From: Parus major | Taxonomy: Eukaryota > Chordata > Aves > Passeriformes > Paridae | Assembly (NCBI RefSeq): GCF_001522545.3 | Contig: NC_031771.1 | Coordinates: 29,469,614 to 29,533,613 of the forward strand | Length of the DNA stretch: 64,000 nt | Direction: 5' to 3' | Notes under the pieces: generated by a model | Seen by the model: only the letters and a program-made list of their open reading frames with translations | Databases searched by the model: none | Told to the model about the DNA's origin: nothing | Position numbers and translations under genes: made by a program | Shown: in pieces, positions 25,351 to 39,086 of the stretch | How the letters are laid out: each line of letters starts with the position of its first letter | Position numbering within the stretch: the first letter of the stretch is position 1

Positions 25351-28300
25351 GCTAATGAAGGTCTAAATGTTTGTGAGATCTTTTCTTCCCCCCAAAAATT
25401 TCCCTTGCTGTTTTTTTCAGAGTATGTTAAGAAGGAAAGCTAAAGAGGAGATCTGGAAAGAACCTGCTGAAACATTTTGCCTGAGACTGTGACAAAAGTT
25501 GCTGATGAATTCAAGCACAATTTGGCATTGTGTGCTGAGCAAGCCAGCAGGTCCCACTGAGTACTTGTGGGGTTCCAGGATAAAAGTGTTTGCCTAAGAA
25601 TGACACACAATGTGCATGCTCTGCATAAAAATGAGACTTGGCACACATCCACACACTGCTCCAATTCAGGTATTAGCAAGAGAGAATATTATGGAGAAAA
25701 ATAAAAACTTTCAGATATTTTAAAACAAAGGAGTGCTAACAATGAGAACAGTGGCACTACTGTGACTGAGGCTTCCAGTAAGCCGATTAAAGTTTGTTTG
25801 TCCCAGTCATACTGAATATTTAACTGGAGTCTGGCAGTATAAATGTAACAAACTGAAGAAGTCTCATGATTTCCTGCTTGCAGGGCCTTGTTTGCATGTT
25901 TTCCAGAGTTAAGAAAATAGTCACAACAAACCACAATAGTTACTTTGTGGAGCAGAGGAGCAATTAGAAATTCTGGCATTTGCTTATAATCTGCAAGAGT
26001 GTGGAAACCAAATTTCGCAGCTATTGCAGCGAAATAGCACAAAGCTTGCTCAGCTATTTTTCATATTGTCACCTATATTGTTTAAAAGGGGAAAACAAAC
26101 TGAACTAGTTTCCTGGTATGTTGTTTCTCCCAGTACCTTTTCATTCGGTGTTTTAAACCTCAAAATTGGTCACAGCCTGCTTGACCTACCTTGAAATCAG
26201 GCACACAACCAATGTCTTACAAACAGAAGAAAATATTTGCTTAGTTTGTGTTTATAGTAGTAACATGTGAACTGTGTTGGTTAGAATTTGTACACACTTT
26301 ATTTGAAGAGTTATTTTGTTTAACTTTTAATGGGTTGCTGAAGCACAAGGTATTATGACACTTATCTTTTCTCACAAAACTTCCATTCATGTGCTGTGAA
26401 TTCCACTGGGCTACTGATTGTTTTAAGCTTTAGACCAATGAAACATATAAAATACTTGAGTACAAAACTTAGATCCATAGAAACTGTGCTTATCTGCTTC
26501 CAAAACATGGGCCTCTAAATTCTTCTGTGCACGTCAGCTTTCTCCAACATTATTTCCAGATGACAAAGTTCCTGTTTCTGGGGCATATCAAGGTATATTC
26601 CCACAATGCTGAGCAATTCAAGGATTTATTTCAGACCCATGTCAGCAGAGTAAGCCCTTCAGAAAAATAGTGGGGTCTAATCCTGTAGGGTGTTCTTACC
26701 ATGTCCTTGATATCATTCTAACATAAGTAATCTGATCAAATTAATAAAATTCATCTGCAATATTCAATATAAAAATATACATCTAAAAGCCTGGAAGCTG
26801 CCACCTAATTTATTTATACTGCATTGAGTAAAACCAGAAAGCCCATTCAGCAAAATGGGTTCTATCAAGATTTTTCCTGAGACATCAGCTCTCCCCATGC
26901 TCTCTCAGAGAATCCAGGGCTTTCATCTGTGGATGTGAGTGCCTCTCCCAGCTTCAAAGTCCAGGTTCATTTCAGTGCAGTGCTATTTCAGTCCAGTCCT
27001 CCACCATTTTTGTTTCTTTACAGAAATGCTAAAACTATATTAAGCACATGTAAACACCAAGATGACAGTTAAGTCTGATGATAAATTTACCCTTCACCAG
27101 TCTAGGACATACAATTGCATGTTTCAATTAATTTGGGGAAACCCCAGACATCCCCATGCGTGTCTACTTTGGATTAAACCATTTTGTTCTGCTCTGTAAT
27201 GACTGTAATGTGTCGCACTCAAATGACAACAGACTAGATTCATTCTCCACAAATCTTGTACATTCAGCACTCTCAGAAACAATAAATTGAAACTGAGTCT
27301 AATGTATCCTACTGGAAGACAAGAAGAGCTTCACTAAAATCAATGAAATCACACTAAGTAGCAAATTAAATCCTAGCAGAATTCTGCATAATATTTGGAA
27401 AAGGAAAAAGCCTGCAGCTTCTTTATGATTATTGAAGCAGACTAACTACTGTAACAGCAAAATACACTATTATGCTCTTGGATTTTTCTGTGTTTTCATG
27501 ATCTCAGGTCTGCTCAGGATCTGAATCTGTCAGTGGAGTGGGCCAAGGGTGTTTTCTTGTCCTAGTTGCATGCCTGAAGGGCATGAAATTCTGTCTTGGT
27601 TTAAATGCACTTGAAAAACAGGTTAAGTAAAGGTAAATTGTTCTCCAGCTCTTTTCCATGATCCAAAATGCTCAGACTTCTTTACAGATTTAAACTGTAT
27701 GTCCCCACTCTCCTGTCAACATGGCCTTATAAACACCAGTAAGGAAAGAAAGGTGTTTTAAGGTTTTTGCTCTTTCTGAATTCTGATTCTGTTTATATAC
27801 TGATATAACATCTTTCAAGCATCCAGAAGGAAAACAAGTCCTATTTTTTGTTTTAAGGATTTGAAATACTTTGCTCTAAGGATTTTATATACAATGCCAA
27901 AGCAATTCCTCTGAGAATTTCTAACAAAAATTTCCTGACAGAGGGATGACCTTTCTTGAACTGAAAACTATCGACATCTCACTCAAGAGAAAAGTGAGTT
28001 CATAGAACTTTGAACTGAATGACTTTTTTAAACTTTCAGGAACAAGGCAGAGACCATTCCTTCTTCCCAGACAAAAAGTATTGCTTAATATTTAAAGCTG
28101 ACTGAAACAAATATTCTGGATGAAATCACTTTTTATGAGAAGACAGAAGATAAACTATATGCACAAAGTAAAATGTTGATATAAGCAACACTGAGAAGGG
28201 AAACCGCTAAGAAGGAGTTTAACACATAGTTTATAATTACAAAGGAAAATGAAATGCACTTAATTAGCTGCACTTTATGGCAATCATCTAGTCATTTATG

Positions 28301-29089
28301 ATAGATAGTATAACACTCTGTGCAATTGAAAAAGCCAGAATTACCGTATTTAAAATCAATAATATTTGGAACCATTTTGAATTAGAAGGCAAAATGTCCA
28401 CAGAAAAACATAATCAGTTTTCTTCTTCTGACTTCCTCCTATACTGTGGACACTCTTGGTCATGTTCTGAGCCCAAAACCACTGAAGATTCCTGTACTAA
28501 ACTGAAGTTAATGTTACATCTGTTTTGTCCCAGCCACAAAATGCGCTGACCAAATTGACTGTCAGCAGAGCTGGCATGTGAAATAGCAGGAGGTAAACAT
28601 AAGCTGAAAGTACTACAGAGCTTCTCGCTTTTGTGTCCTACACAGATCTTGAAAGATGTGGTAATATCACTCTTCCTTGGCTTTCCTCCTTAGTGCACAC
28701 AAAGTGCTGCTGCTAGGGGGTACAAAAGACTAGCTCTACAATGATACCCTTTCTCCTACAGAGTAACAAAGAGACACAGCAAAATTAGGCCTCTCTCCAG
28801 TGAAGTGAATGAAAGGTGTTCTATTTGGGTTTTAAACACAGTCAGAAGGAGGAAAAATCTCTATTACAAGACTGAGGTCATCCAAGGTAAATAGAGTTTA
28901 GCAAAACAGGTAAAGTAAAAGCAATATTTTGCAGAAATGTAATATAATTTAAGATGAAAATGATTAATCATTTCAGCCAAAATTGAGCATCACATTCAAC
29001 TCCGAAGGTCATGCTGATCTTGTGAGAAAGAGGCTCACTCCATAGCTAAATGTTGCATTTAAGCTTACAAGGTAAAAGAGGAAAACATG
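25351..29089. other. Intergenic, no gene recognised
   Basis: AT-rich sequence. Frames at 25689-26042 (-) and 28298-28549 (+) show no recognisable domain and are taken as chance. Nothing else identified. Confidence 0.5.
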
Positions 29090-29645
29090 TCAATGCCAGT
29101 AGGACCAGGGAAGTTATTGTCCCTCTGTACCTGGCACTGGGGAGGCCTCACCTTGAATACTTCACTTGAAGAAGGACTTTGGGGTGCTGGAACATGTCAA
29201 GCACTGGAGCTATTGGAGAGTCTAGAGACTAAGTCCTACAAGGAGCAGTTGAGGGAACTGGGGTTGTTAAATCTGGAAAAAAGGAGGCTCAGGGATAATC
29301 CTGTCACTCTCTACTCTCTATCTGCCTGAAAGGAGGATGTAGCCAGGTGAGGGTCAGCCTCTTTTCCCAGACAACCAGTGACAGGACAAGACAAAACAGC
29401 CTCAAACTGAACCAGGGTAGGTTCAGGTTGGACATTAGGAAGGATTTCTTCACTGAAAGTAGTTAAACATTGGAATGGGCTGCTCATGGAAGTGGTGGAG
29501 TCTCCATTCCTGGAAGAGTTCAAGAAACAACTGAACATGGCACTCAGTGCTATGGTCTCGTTGATATGGTGGTGTTCAGTCAAAATTTGGACTCAATCTT
29601 GAAAGTCTTTTCCAACCTTACTGAGTCTATGATTCTGTGGTTCTA
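29090..29645 (+). mobile_element. CR1 LINE 3' fragment with preserved terminus
   Basis: The longest well-preserved CR1 in the window. It carries ccctctgtacctggcactgg, ggaggcctcaccttgaatac, gtcctacaaggagcagttga, gggaactggggttgtt, ggttcaggttggacattagg, aaggatttcttcactgaaag, ttggaatgggctgctcatgg, gtggtggagtctccattcct, and it ends with the family terminal repeat (gattctgtggttcta). The 5' side is truncated within the end of ORF2, as usual for CR1. Frames crossing it are relics of ORF2 or chance. Confidence 0.95.
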
Positions 29646-32600
29646 AGATAGCACGAATGCCACCCCAGGTGTCCACTTAACTGGAAATTCAAAGGACCCA
29701 GGAGCCATCAAATGGTGGAGGAGAGGACACGGAGATCGAGCCTGAAGAGCAATAAGTTACGTTGTTCTGCTCTCAGAGTATAGGGAGAAAGTTTATTTGG
29801 AAGAAGCATCCAAGTAGGGTTTACAAGCATGTATCTCGTTACTTAATCTTTACAGATTATGTAGAGTAAATTAATATTTATTTATTAATATAAATTAATA
29901 TTTAGGACACTTAAAAACTAATTTTTCCATAACTTGGAGACTTAGCTCCTCTTCCCTTCTCATTTATGCAATAATTTTTCATTATGCTATTGCTTCTACT
30001 TCTCCACAGCATTAGCAAAGATTCAGCACAGATCTACTGAGATGGGGTAGGGGAGGGGAAGGGAATTTTCTTGTGGAAGGTTCCAGGAAGTTACTGGGGT
30101 ATGGTGAATTGTGGTTTGCTTTTTTCTTGAATCTTATACAAGAGAGAACTGAAAAATATTACCAGACAATCCCTTTTTCTTTCTTTTTTTGCCATAGGTT
30201 TAATGACAATTAAAAGGAAAGTATATACCTAAGTTTTCATTACTAAAGAAAAATATAAAAAGAAGCAATGCAAAATGAGAGAACTATTTTCCACCCTCTT
30301 GTAAAGGACACATACCTTGTGAAGATTAAAAATAAGAACATTAACATCATGACTAATAACAGGAAGCTATTTTTTTCATCTATTAGATTAAAATAAGAAC
30401 AAGTTTAATATTCATAAGCTAGAAGAAGCAATCTTTCATGCATTAGTTCTAAATAGAAAAAAGCAATTTCAGTATCTTTCAGGCTTTTATCAGTAACTGA
30501 ATTTGTCATACTTTGTGAAAGATAGGTCACTGCAGACATTTTTAAATCATTTTTAAAGTAGTGGCACACCAACAGGGCATTTAACCCATTAAGGTGACAG
30601 GCAGGATAGATTCAAGCGAAATATGTATTTTTAACTTCTCTTTATAAATTTTTATCAGTAGTGTCAATAGATTTTTGACACATAGTCTTGTTAGTACTTT
30701 CCCTGAAAACTTATTATTATTTAAACAAAAAAAATCCCCCAAAACTCTATCCCACTCCCCCTCAAAAAAAGCCAACAAAAAACCCCAATCAACATCCCTA
30801 GAAATACAAACAGAATCACCCCATCATAAAACCCCTTGAACAATCTGGAATTTGAATTACCTGTGCTAAGGAACATAAACATATCTTAGAAGATGATTTC
30901 TTAACTCTCAGGTTACAGACCTGTCAGAATCTTTTCCTTCCTCAATACAAGGAAATAGTTCACCACAATGTTGCCATACTGTGTTCTGCATAATGCCATA
31001 TTCACTGACTATAAAATGAAATGCTCCTAACATCAGCATAAGTAAGATTGCACCCATTTCTTCACAATTTAATTGTTATGGTGACACCATGAAGCACTGT
31101 AAATGCTGATTTATATATATTTTTTTAATTCCAGTATTACATAAAATGGACTGATAGGAGTTTGACAGCCTCTGACTAGATTCTTTTAGAGGTTCCACAT
31201 TAGGAGGATTTAGAGTTTAATACCAAATTTACATTATATAATTGTTGTTTTATGGCATTTTTATTTCATAGAGTATTACAGCAGCACACTGAAATCATAC
31301 CAGAGGCACGATGTAGATATTGCAACATGCAGTATTGCAATATGCAATCACCATGCAAACATGCTTCCCATTACCAGTCCCTGAATTCTCATCAGCATGG
31401 TGCTGGTGTGTCAAGTCACCAGAAAGGAGCACAAGGGATGAACCAGGTCAAGCCCATTACTCCCTTCAAAGCTCATTTTAGCAGCTGGCCAGTTTTCAAA
31501 CTTATCCTTGGGGTGAGCCACACGTACACTGCTTCCCCCCATGCTGCTCTGGCTACCTCAGAACAGTAGTCTCCACTAATTGTCTCAGCAAAAGCTGTTT
31601 ATACAGCCTGATGACTCACTGGTACAGTTGTGTGTATCTAAGCTAAAGTTTACTTTTCAGTCCCCCTAAAAAAAATGCAGCTTTCTTTACAATAATTGGT
31701 CATTCTTGACATTCTTCCTTGAGCTCATTATTTTTGCCCTTCTCCTCCAAGTCTTCCTCCATTGTGGGGAGATTGGTCACAGTGAAACAGTATCAGTGTG
31801 GTGCAAGTGCAAAGGTTCACAACTGCTGGGCTCCATTTCATATCTCTCTAATTAATGTGTGTATATGCAGAATGACTTTTTCCTCTCTCCCCCCTCATGT
31901 GCTCTATCTTGTTGCTTTCTGAATTTAGCTGAAATTAGGATTTTTAGATACAAATTATTACTATGTTTTTCCTCTTTTAACAACAGTATTCACAAAAAAA
32001 ATAGTTCATACTTATGGCTCATTGCAGCTGAATAATGCTTAAACATGTCTTTTTTAAAATTCTTATGTGTTCTACATTTTAGTTGCTAACCTCAAAACAA
32101 AGTTTTCAGTAGCTTTCTTTAGGAACTGCTTAAGATGAAGACCAAAATGCAAAGGACAAACTGATGGGAGGTGAACAGGACTTTGTCTGTGTTACAGTGC
32201 TTCTTTTGAAGACATGACCATAGTTTTGACATGAGCTCTCCTATCTCAAATTGATTAGTAAGTTGACAGATCACTTTATTCCACTACTGAACCATACTGT
32301 AAATGTCTAGAAAAGATTTACTAGAAAATCTGATTCTATGGATACGCTTAAGTGGATATGATCACATTTGGACACATACTCACGTCTTATCTACAACGTT
32401 TTTTTCAAGTCCTCCTTCCCTCTGCCACAGAAATTTTTCAGATACATCAAAAGGAACACTTACCTCTGCATATTTCATCCTGTGCAAGTTCCACACTCAG
32501 GATTTCCTGAAATCCAAGAAACATGTTCCAGATTTCAAATGAGAATATCCTTGGTTTAAAGTGAGATGTTCTGAGCTAAGGACTTGAAGTGACAAAGCAT

Positions 32601-32727
32601 ACTGTTTTTTGAATTTTACTTAGGCCATACTCTAACACAGCCTTAACACTTGCAGGTTTTACATTAAACTCAATCAGAAACTCAAACAACTAAAACAAAC
32701 TAAGTCTCCATCCCCAAGATGTAATAA
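29646..32727. other. Intergenic, no gene recognised
   Basis: AT-rich sequence. A C-run cluster at 30736-30786 is noted as a finding. The stretch 31252-31570 is less AT-rich and contains a 105-codon frame without recognisable motifs. Nothing else identified. Confidence 0.5.
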
Positions 32728-33140
32728 TAGAATCACAAGACAACTGAAGTTTGAAGGGCCCTTGGCAGGTCTCTAGTCTGACACTCTCCTAGTCACAGCC
32801 AGTTCCACTAAAGGTCAGATGAGCAAAATACAGACAGGTGTTGAAAAACCCCCAGGATGGAGACTGCATAGTCTTTCTAAACAACCTGCTCCCATGCTTG
32901 ACTGCCATCACAGCTTTTCCTTCTATCCAGCCTGAAACTCTTGATTTAATTTATGCTGCTGTCTTGTCCTCCTGTAGGGCTGTGAAGAATCTAACCCTGT
33001 CTCTTTTATAACCTCTCATGGGTACTGGCAGGCTGCTATTAGCCCATCTCTGGGCTGAAAAAGCCTCCTTTTTCAGCTTTCCTCATAGAGCTGCTAGCAG
33101 AAAATGGAAACAGGTTCCAGCTCATCCCCTCATTCAGATT
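32728..33140 (-). mobile_element. Old CR1 LINE 3' fragment
   Basis: Complement of a diverged CR1 3' end: tagaatcacaagacaactga at the terminus, cttggcaggtctctagtctg, ccactaaaggtcagatgagc, ggatggagactgcatagtct, acctgctcccatgcttgact, ctgtcttgtcctcctgtagg, then tctgggctgaaaaagcctcc. Divergence and indels are higher than in the other CR1 copies. Confidence 0.8.
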
Positions 33141-33348
33141 GAAGTTTTCAGTCAGGCCACCACCTGTATTTGAGAAAGCTGAACTTCAACTGTAAGAGCT
33201 ATAAGAGCAACCATGGTGATCCAATATTTGTTTAACTTCACTGAAAATAAAACGGTGAGAAGTTGTGACCATTGTTTGCACACAGTCTGGACAATATTGT
33301 CAAAAAAGAAGTAGAATTATTGAAGGCAAATAATAATAAGCACATCAC
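33141..33348. other. Unassigned spacer between two CR1 blocks
   Basis: About 208 bp with no clear CR1 resemblance, between two same-orientation blocks. It may be an insertion or too diverged to recognise. Confidence 0.4.
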
Positions 33349-33540
33349 TCAACCTGTTGGTCATGTCTCTCTCGATGCAGACCAGGATGCAGTTGGATTT
33401 CTGGGCTGCAAGCACACACTGCTGAGTCATACTGAGCTTTTCACCCACTAACACTCCCAAGTCTTTCTCCCCAAGGCTTGCCTCAGCACATTCTCCACTC
33501 AGCCTGTACTTGTATTTTAGATGTGCTAATAGATGAGCTT
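33349..33540 (-). mobile_element. CR1 LINE late-ORF2 fragment
   Basis: Complement of CR1 ORF2 sequence: gatgcagttggatttctggg, gcacacactgctgagtcata, ctgagcttttcacccactaa, cactcccaagtctttctccc, and cactcagcctgtacttgtat. Same orientation as the block at 32728-33140 and in the correct order for one element. Confidence 0.75.
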
Positions 33541-34138
33541 GTGCTTTAAGATGAACTTTCCTTTGTGGCAGCCAAAGGAAACTTTTTCAGTTACTCAAGC
33601 TTTTCTAAAAAATTTTCTTTCCACACTTCATATTATTTTGCATATATATAAATACATCTATTTTCATACATCTATTTAAAATAATTGGTGCTTTTGAATA
33701 GTCAGTTTTACTTGCCAGCTCAGTGTGGCTGATTCGATGATTCACCAAAGTCAGGACTGTTTAAAATTTATGGGGTTTATTCTCCTTTTGTCAAGCATTT
33801 TCTACATACAGAACATTCACGTGGTATAAATTACAGAACAAAAACTGCATGAGACAGACTACTGCAATTGAGTAACAGACAGTTTACATGATTATTGTTT
33901 GATCACAATGGAGAGGAGATATTAAAAAGGAAAATAGATTCAGTAGCTAGAAATGTAAGCAAATTTTTATCTCAGTTAAAGCTACTTACCAGGAGGTTCG
34001 CTCAAGCTAAAGAGAGATCTACTGTACCACACAGGGCAGAATGCTTAATGCACACAAGATTACAATGCTAGAAAATTCCAAATTTCAAAGCAATTTTACA
34101 CAATCTAAATTGCAGTAAAACTTTGTTTAAAAAAAAGA

Positions 34139-35509
34139 TTTATTTTTTTCTGATTGCCTTCAGTAAATGGAGGTCAGTTTAAGAGTTTATAAGCATTCTT
34201 TAGCAAAAACGTAATAAAAATAAAAATACTCTCAAACTTCTAAGTCATTGCTCTGAGTCTGGATAGATGTTCACTGCTGGCTTTCTATTGACTTGTTATT
34301 CTGCTTCTGGGAATCTTATTTTTCCCATTTACACGTTTAACTAGTGTTATATTAGAATACTAAGTAAGCAAACTATAAAAAATACAAAGTTTTTGTTGTT
34401 TGTCGTTTGTTTTGGGGTTTTCTTTTTTGTTTGGTTGGGTTTTTTTTACACTAATCCAGTTGGATGCAAGGACTAGAAAACCTGTTGAGCTAACCAAATG
34501 GTTTAACAAATAGGAGTCAATGGTACAATGAATAAGCAAAAATATTATCTACTGGTCGTAGTCTTCAGTTCTTTGCATTCTCATTTTCTTAAAATACATT
34601 TTCTGTATGTTTAATTAACAGTTTCCTCAAGGATATAAGTGAAGCTTTGTGATGCCAGGTTTTTAGAATGTGGTATATTCTGAAAGGATGTGAAATATTT
34701 CTCTTCAGTAGACTTGAAAGTCCTTGCTGATGCCACCCTGTGATAGCTGAAAAACCTAACATCTATTTTTTTTCTAAAAAAAGGTTAAGCTTCTGCAAGC
34801 AGCTTTCTCAACTAAGACACCATAAAAATAAACTCCAAAATGCAGTGATCAGAAAACACTGCAAATATTTTTTCTTTTCCTGTCCATGTATGTTGCACAA
34901 CTTGACACCTGGAATTTGATAACAAAACTTTCTTTCCAATGACAAGCAATCCTGTAGCCACAGTGGGAATAAATTTTGTAATTTCTATGTTTGTCTTTCT
35001 TGTGAGATTTTCGCTTCAAGGCACAAAAAGATTTAACAGTGGACTGGACAGGACATAACATTTCAGCTTAAGGAGTCAAAGGTTGTGGTACAACAGCTCT
35101 TGTTTCGTGTCTGAAGCAAAACAGCACAAAATTTCAATCATATCTAAGTCTTCCATTAACAAATGCAAAGTATCATATTAAATTTCCTGAAGCTTTTTTG
35201 GTTGTTTTTGGGGATTTTTTTTTTCTTCTTTTTTTACAATCATTTATTATGGTTATCATCAATTTCCATATTTAGTTATCTCAAACAACACAATTTCAGT
35301 TGATAATTAATAAGGAATACCATTATCAAATAGCTATCATTTTAGTCACTTTTATGTGGAAGTTGATTCAAATTGTGTACGTCAAAGACATAACAGGTAT
35401 AGAAGGGCCTAACAATTTAAAATAAAAATTGTATAAATTTGAAGAATGGTGTAATTTGAGTGCAATGTACTGTAAAACTATTAACTCAATAAATATCTAA
35501 CACAGATTC
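34139..35509 (-). other. FSTL5: FSTL5 3' UTR (left limit uncertain)
   Basis: The region after the TAA stop has no sustained coding frame and is AT-rich. Candidate poly(A) signals on the minus strand are AATAAA at 35248-35243, ATTAAA at 34615-34610, AATAAA at 34144-34139 and AATAAA at 33781-33776. The 34139 hexamer is followed by a T-rich stretch in the transcript sense; the 35243 hexamer is followed by A-rich sequence and looks weaker. An A/C-rich low-complexity tract (transcript sense) lies at 34390-34447. Which site is used cannot be decided from sequence alone. The true 3' UTR could be about 0.3, 0.9, 1.4 or 1.7 kb. Confidence 0.4.
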
Positions 35510-36238
<729 letters not shown>

Positions 36239-36929
36239 TCAGAGCTACTGTGTGCATTATATATGAGTGAGGAAAGATACCATGAGCAAAGGAGATTATT
36301 AGTATGTGCAGCGATATATTGCTATATATCTCAGCTTCAGATGTTTCAGATATTAAGCAGTTTATAAATATTACAAATAATAGTTTATTTTTAGTGTTCT
36401 AGTAATTTAGAATTTATAAAAAAAAAAGCCTAAAACCCATTTATCTGATTAATGGGAAAGTTCTTTTTTCCTACTGACATGAGGGAAAAGGTAAACCATT
36501 ACTTTTCAACTATCTATTCACTTCTAAATTTTACAAAAGCCAGAAAGGAGAAAAAGATTAAATATCAATAGATACCACATCCCACTTATTTGAATTCAGT
36601 TCATACAGCTCTTCGACTTACTTGGGATCATCAGCTAAACCCAGCACTCATTGTTATTCAGATCATTATCTGAATTCTCCTTATTTATTTCAATAGAAAT
36701 GAATATCATAAAAGGATTTAGGTTTATGCCTCCTAATTATCCAAACACCACATTTCTTACAATTTAAATGACCCTTTATGGTCTTCCATACATCAAGGAA
36801 CTTTTACTGAACATGAATAATATGGTTAAATTTTAAAATCCTAGAGCTGATTGATTGAAACCTTTTAATACAAACGGTATCACTATTCTATAATGGTAGT
36901 GTATATGTTCTGACTGCACAATGAATTGA

Positions 36930-36948
36930 CTATATATATATATATATG
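36930..36948. repeat. (TA)n microsatellite
   Basis: Short TA repeat in the FSTL5 intron. A second small one lies at 37114-37129. Confidence 0.8.
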
Positions 36949-38481
36949 TATGCAAAAAAGATGCTTCTAAATATTATGGAATCATGTGAAAGTATGTTAG
37001 CTTTACTTATCTAAGTAACTTTCACAGCACTTTTCCCAAACAGCTGTTTTCTTTTGGCACATTTCTTGGCATTTTCCTCTGAATTTTTGGTCCTAAGAAT
37101 GAGGCTGTGTGATGATATATATATATATAATCTAAAAATACCTTTCACATCCTTTTGATATAAAGCCAGCCAGAATGTTCCAACAATTGGGTTGACAATA
37201 ACACAAAATTTTCACACTATACTTGTAACCCTCGTGTATTTACTAATCAGTGAACTACCAAAGTAACAGGCAAAAAATGTTTCAGGAAATTGTTCAGTCA
37301 ATTCCTCAGTATAAGGTGAATTACACTTGCACTTTCTACTGAATTGATGTAAGAACACTTTTTATTTTAGCCCCACCTTAAAAAATCCTTGCATACTGCT
37401 GCAGTGTCATAAAAGCAAAGAACCAAAGGAATTTTTCAAATTTTAGGGACCTTAGGATTTCATTTGGTCCAAATTCTGACAAAAGATGGGCCAGTGTGAA
37501 TCAGACTGTCCATGATTACAATTTCAGATGATTATGAGATCATTTTTTGGCTTTGATTATTCAGCCACTTATAAATACATGAATTCAATCATCTTGGTTA
37601 GAAAAATGTGAGTCAGCTTTTTTGGAAGTTATGTCTAGACAACTTACTTAAGATAATGTTACTTTTCTATTCATGAGGTCTGCTGTTCTGTCATAGAAAA
37701 ACATTAGGATCATCAGGCAGAATTTGATTTTTAGGTTTTTTGGCTGCAATGATGTCTGTTTCTTAATCTTTTTGGGTAACCATTAAGCCATTGATTCCTG
37801 GTTCCATTATTAACTAGTAAGCATTTGTCAGCTATAAGAAACAGACCTATGCTGTATTATGTACAGAATCATCCTGTAACAGAAAAGGCTGAATAGGTAA
37901 CAACACTGACGCTTCACATGTCTCCATGTTTAATAATCAGGGTTGGTTATTAATCACATGAGCAGTGATTACAAAAGGACAACAGAATTGACTTATTGAT
38001 TGTGTTTTTACATAACAATGTAAAGCAACAATCAGTGAACTATCCAGGAATGTTCACGTGAAGATAAAGGGAAAATACATACTTTTAAGGTCAATGTGAC
38101 GACAGGTACTGAATAACTTAATTTTAAGTTATTATAATATTATTTAATCTATTTAAATAAAAATAGACAGAAAGGTTTTGTTTTAACTACTTTTGATCTC
38201 AATTGCACTTGCAAACACACACGAATATTTTTGTGTTTGAGACTGGCAAGCTGACCTTGGGTTTGGAAACATTATTTTTCTCTTTCAGCATACCAATATA
38301 TAATCATGACAAAAATCATGAAATCTTTTTTAAAAGTGAAAGAAAGGGCTCTCATTGAGTTGTTCTTAGTTTACATAGGTACTAAATCACAGACTTAAAT
38401 CCATGTGAAATTTTCCAATATACATAGACATACACTAAATCCTTACTGTGATTTTGAAAATACAGCAGTCATCATCTGTAT

Positions 38482-38483
<2 letters not shown>

Positions 38484-38515
<32 letters not shown>
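38484..38515. repeat. (TA)n microsatellite
   Basis: About sixteen uninterrupted TA units in the FSTL5 intron, the longest pure dinucleotide run in the window. Confidence 0.92.
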
Positions 38516-38518
<3 letters not shown>

Positions 38519-38805
38519 CATGTTGTTTTCAGAAACTGTATTAAACATAGTAATAAATTCTTTTCTGTAAAAAAAAATATCATTCATTTAACATTTTAAT
38601 ATATTTGATTCATTTTATTCTATGTATGTGTCCATCATATTTCATGGTACCTTTAATTCAGGAAAGAGACTTAAATTTTGACTGTGTTTTAAGTTGTACT
38701 TTAGTTTCTATCCTGCATGAGAGAAAACACAAGCAATCTTTCAAAAGAAAGGTAATCTTTTTTTAAAAACCCAAATGAATTCCTAGACATTTTCCACCAC
38801 AAAAC

Positions 38806-38897
38806 AAATTTAAAAATCTAAACACATATATTTTAAAGTGGTGAAAACCTAAATAAATTTAAAAATCTAAGCAGTTAAACTGGTCAAAACCTAAACC
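38806..38897. repeat. Imperfect two-copy tandem duplication
   Basis: Copy 1 (38806-38854) and copy 2 (38855-38897) both begin aaatttaaaaatctaa and both end with aaaacctaaa. The middles differ by substitutions and a small indel. A 17-base T run follows at 38900-38916. Confidence 0.75.
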
Positions 38898-39057
38898 AAT
38901 TTTTTTTTTTTTTTTTCATTTATCATATATCAAGTAAGAGGAAGAAATTTTTGTGCTGCTTGACAATTTATTTTTTTCTAAAGATTATTCCAGGTCATAA
39001 AAGTGACCTTTTTCTAAAGTAAAATACAAATGCAAAACAAGATTGGCATCAATTATC

Positions 39058-39086
39058 TAAATCAGCAAATATTACTTGCTGATTTA
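39058..39086. other. Perfect 11-bp inverted repeat
   Basis: taaatcagcaa, loop atattac, ttgctgattta. It sits in the FSTL5 intron, in a stretch with several TAAT/ATTA and octamer-like words. Confidence 0.85.

Noticed and set aside
37441..37500. Phrase resembling the 3' end of an old LINE (agggaccttagg, atttggtccaa)
   Set aside because: Too short and diverged to assign to CR1, L2 or MIR by eye.
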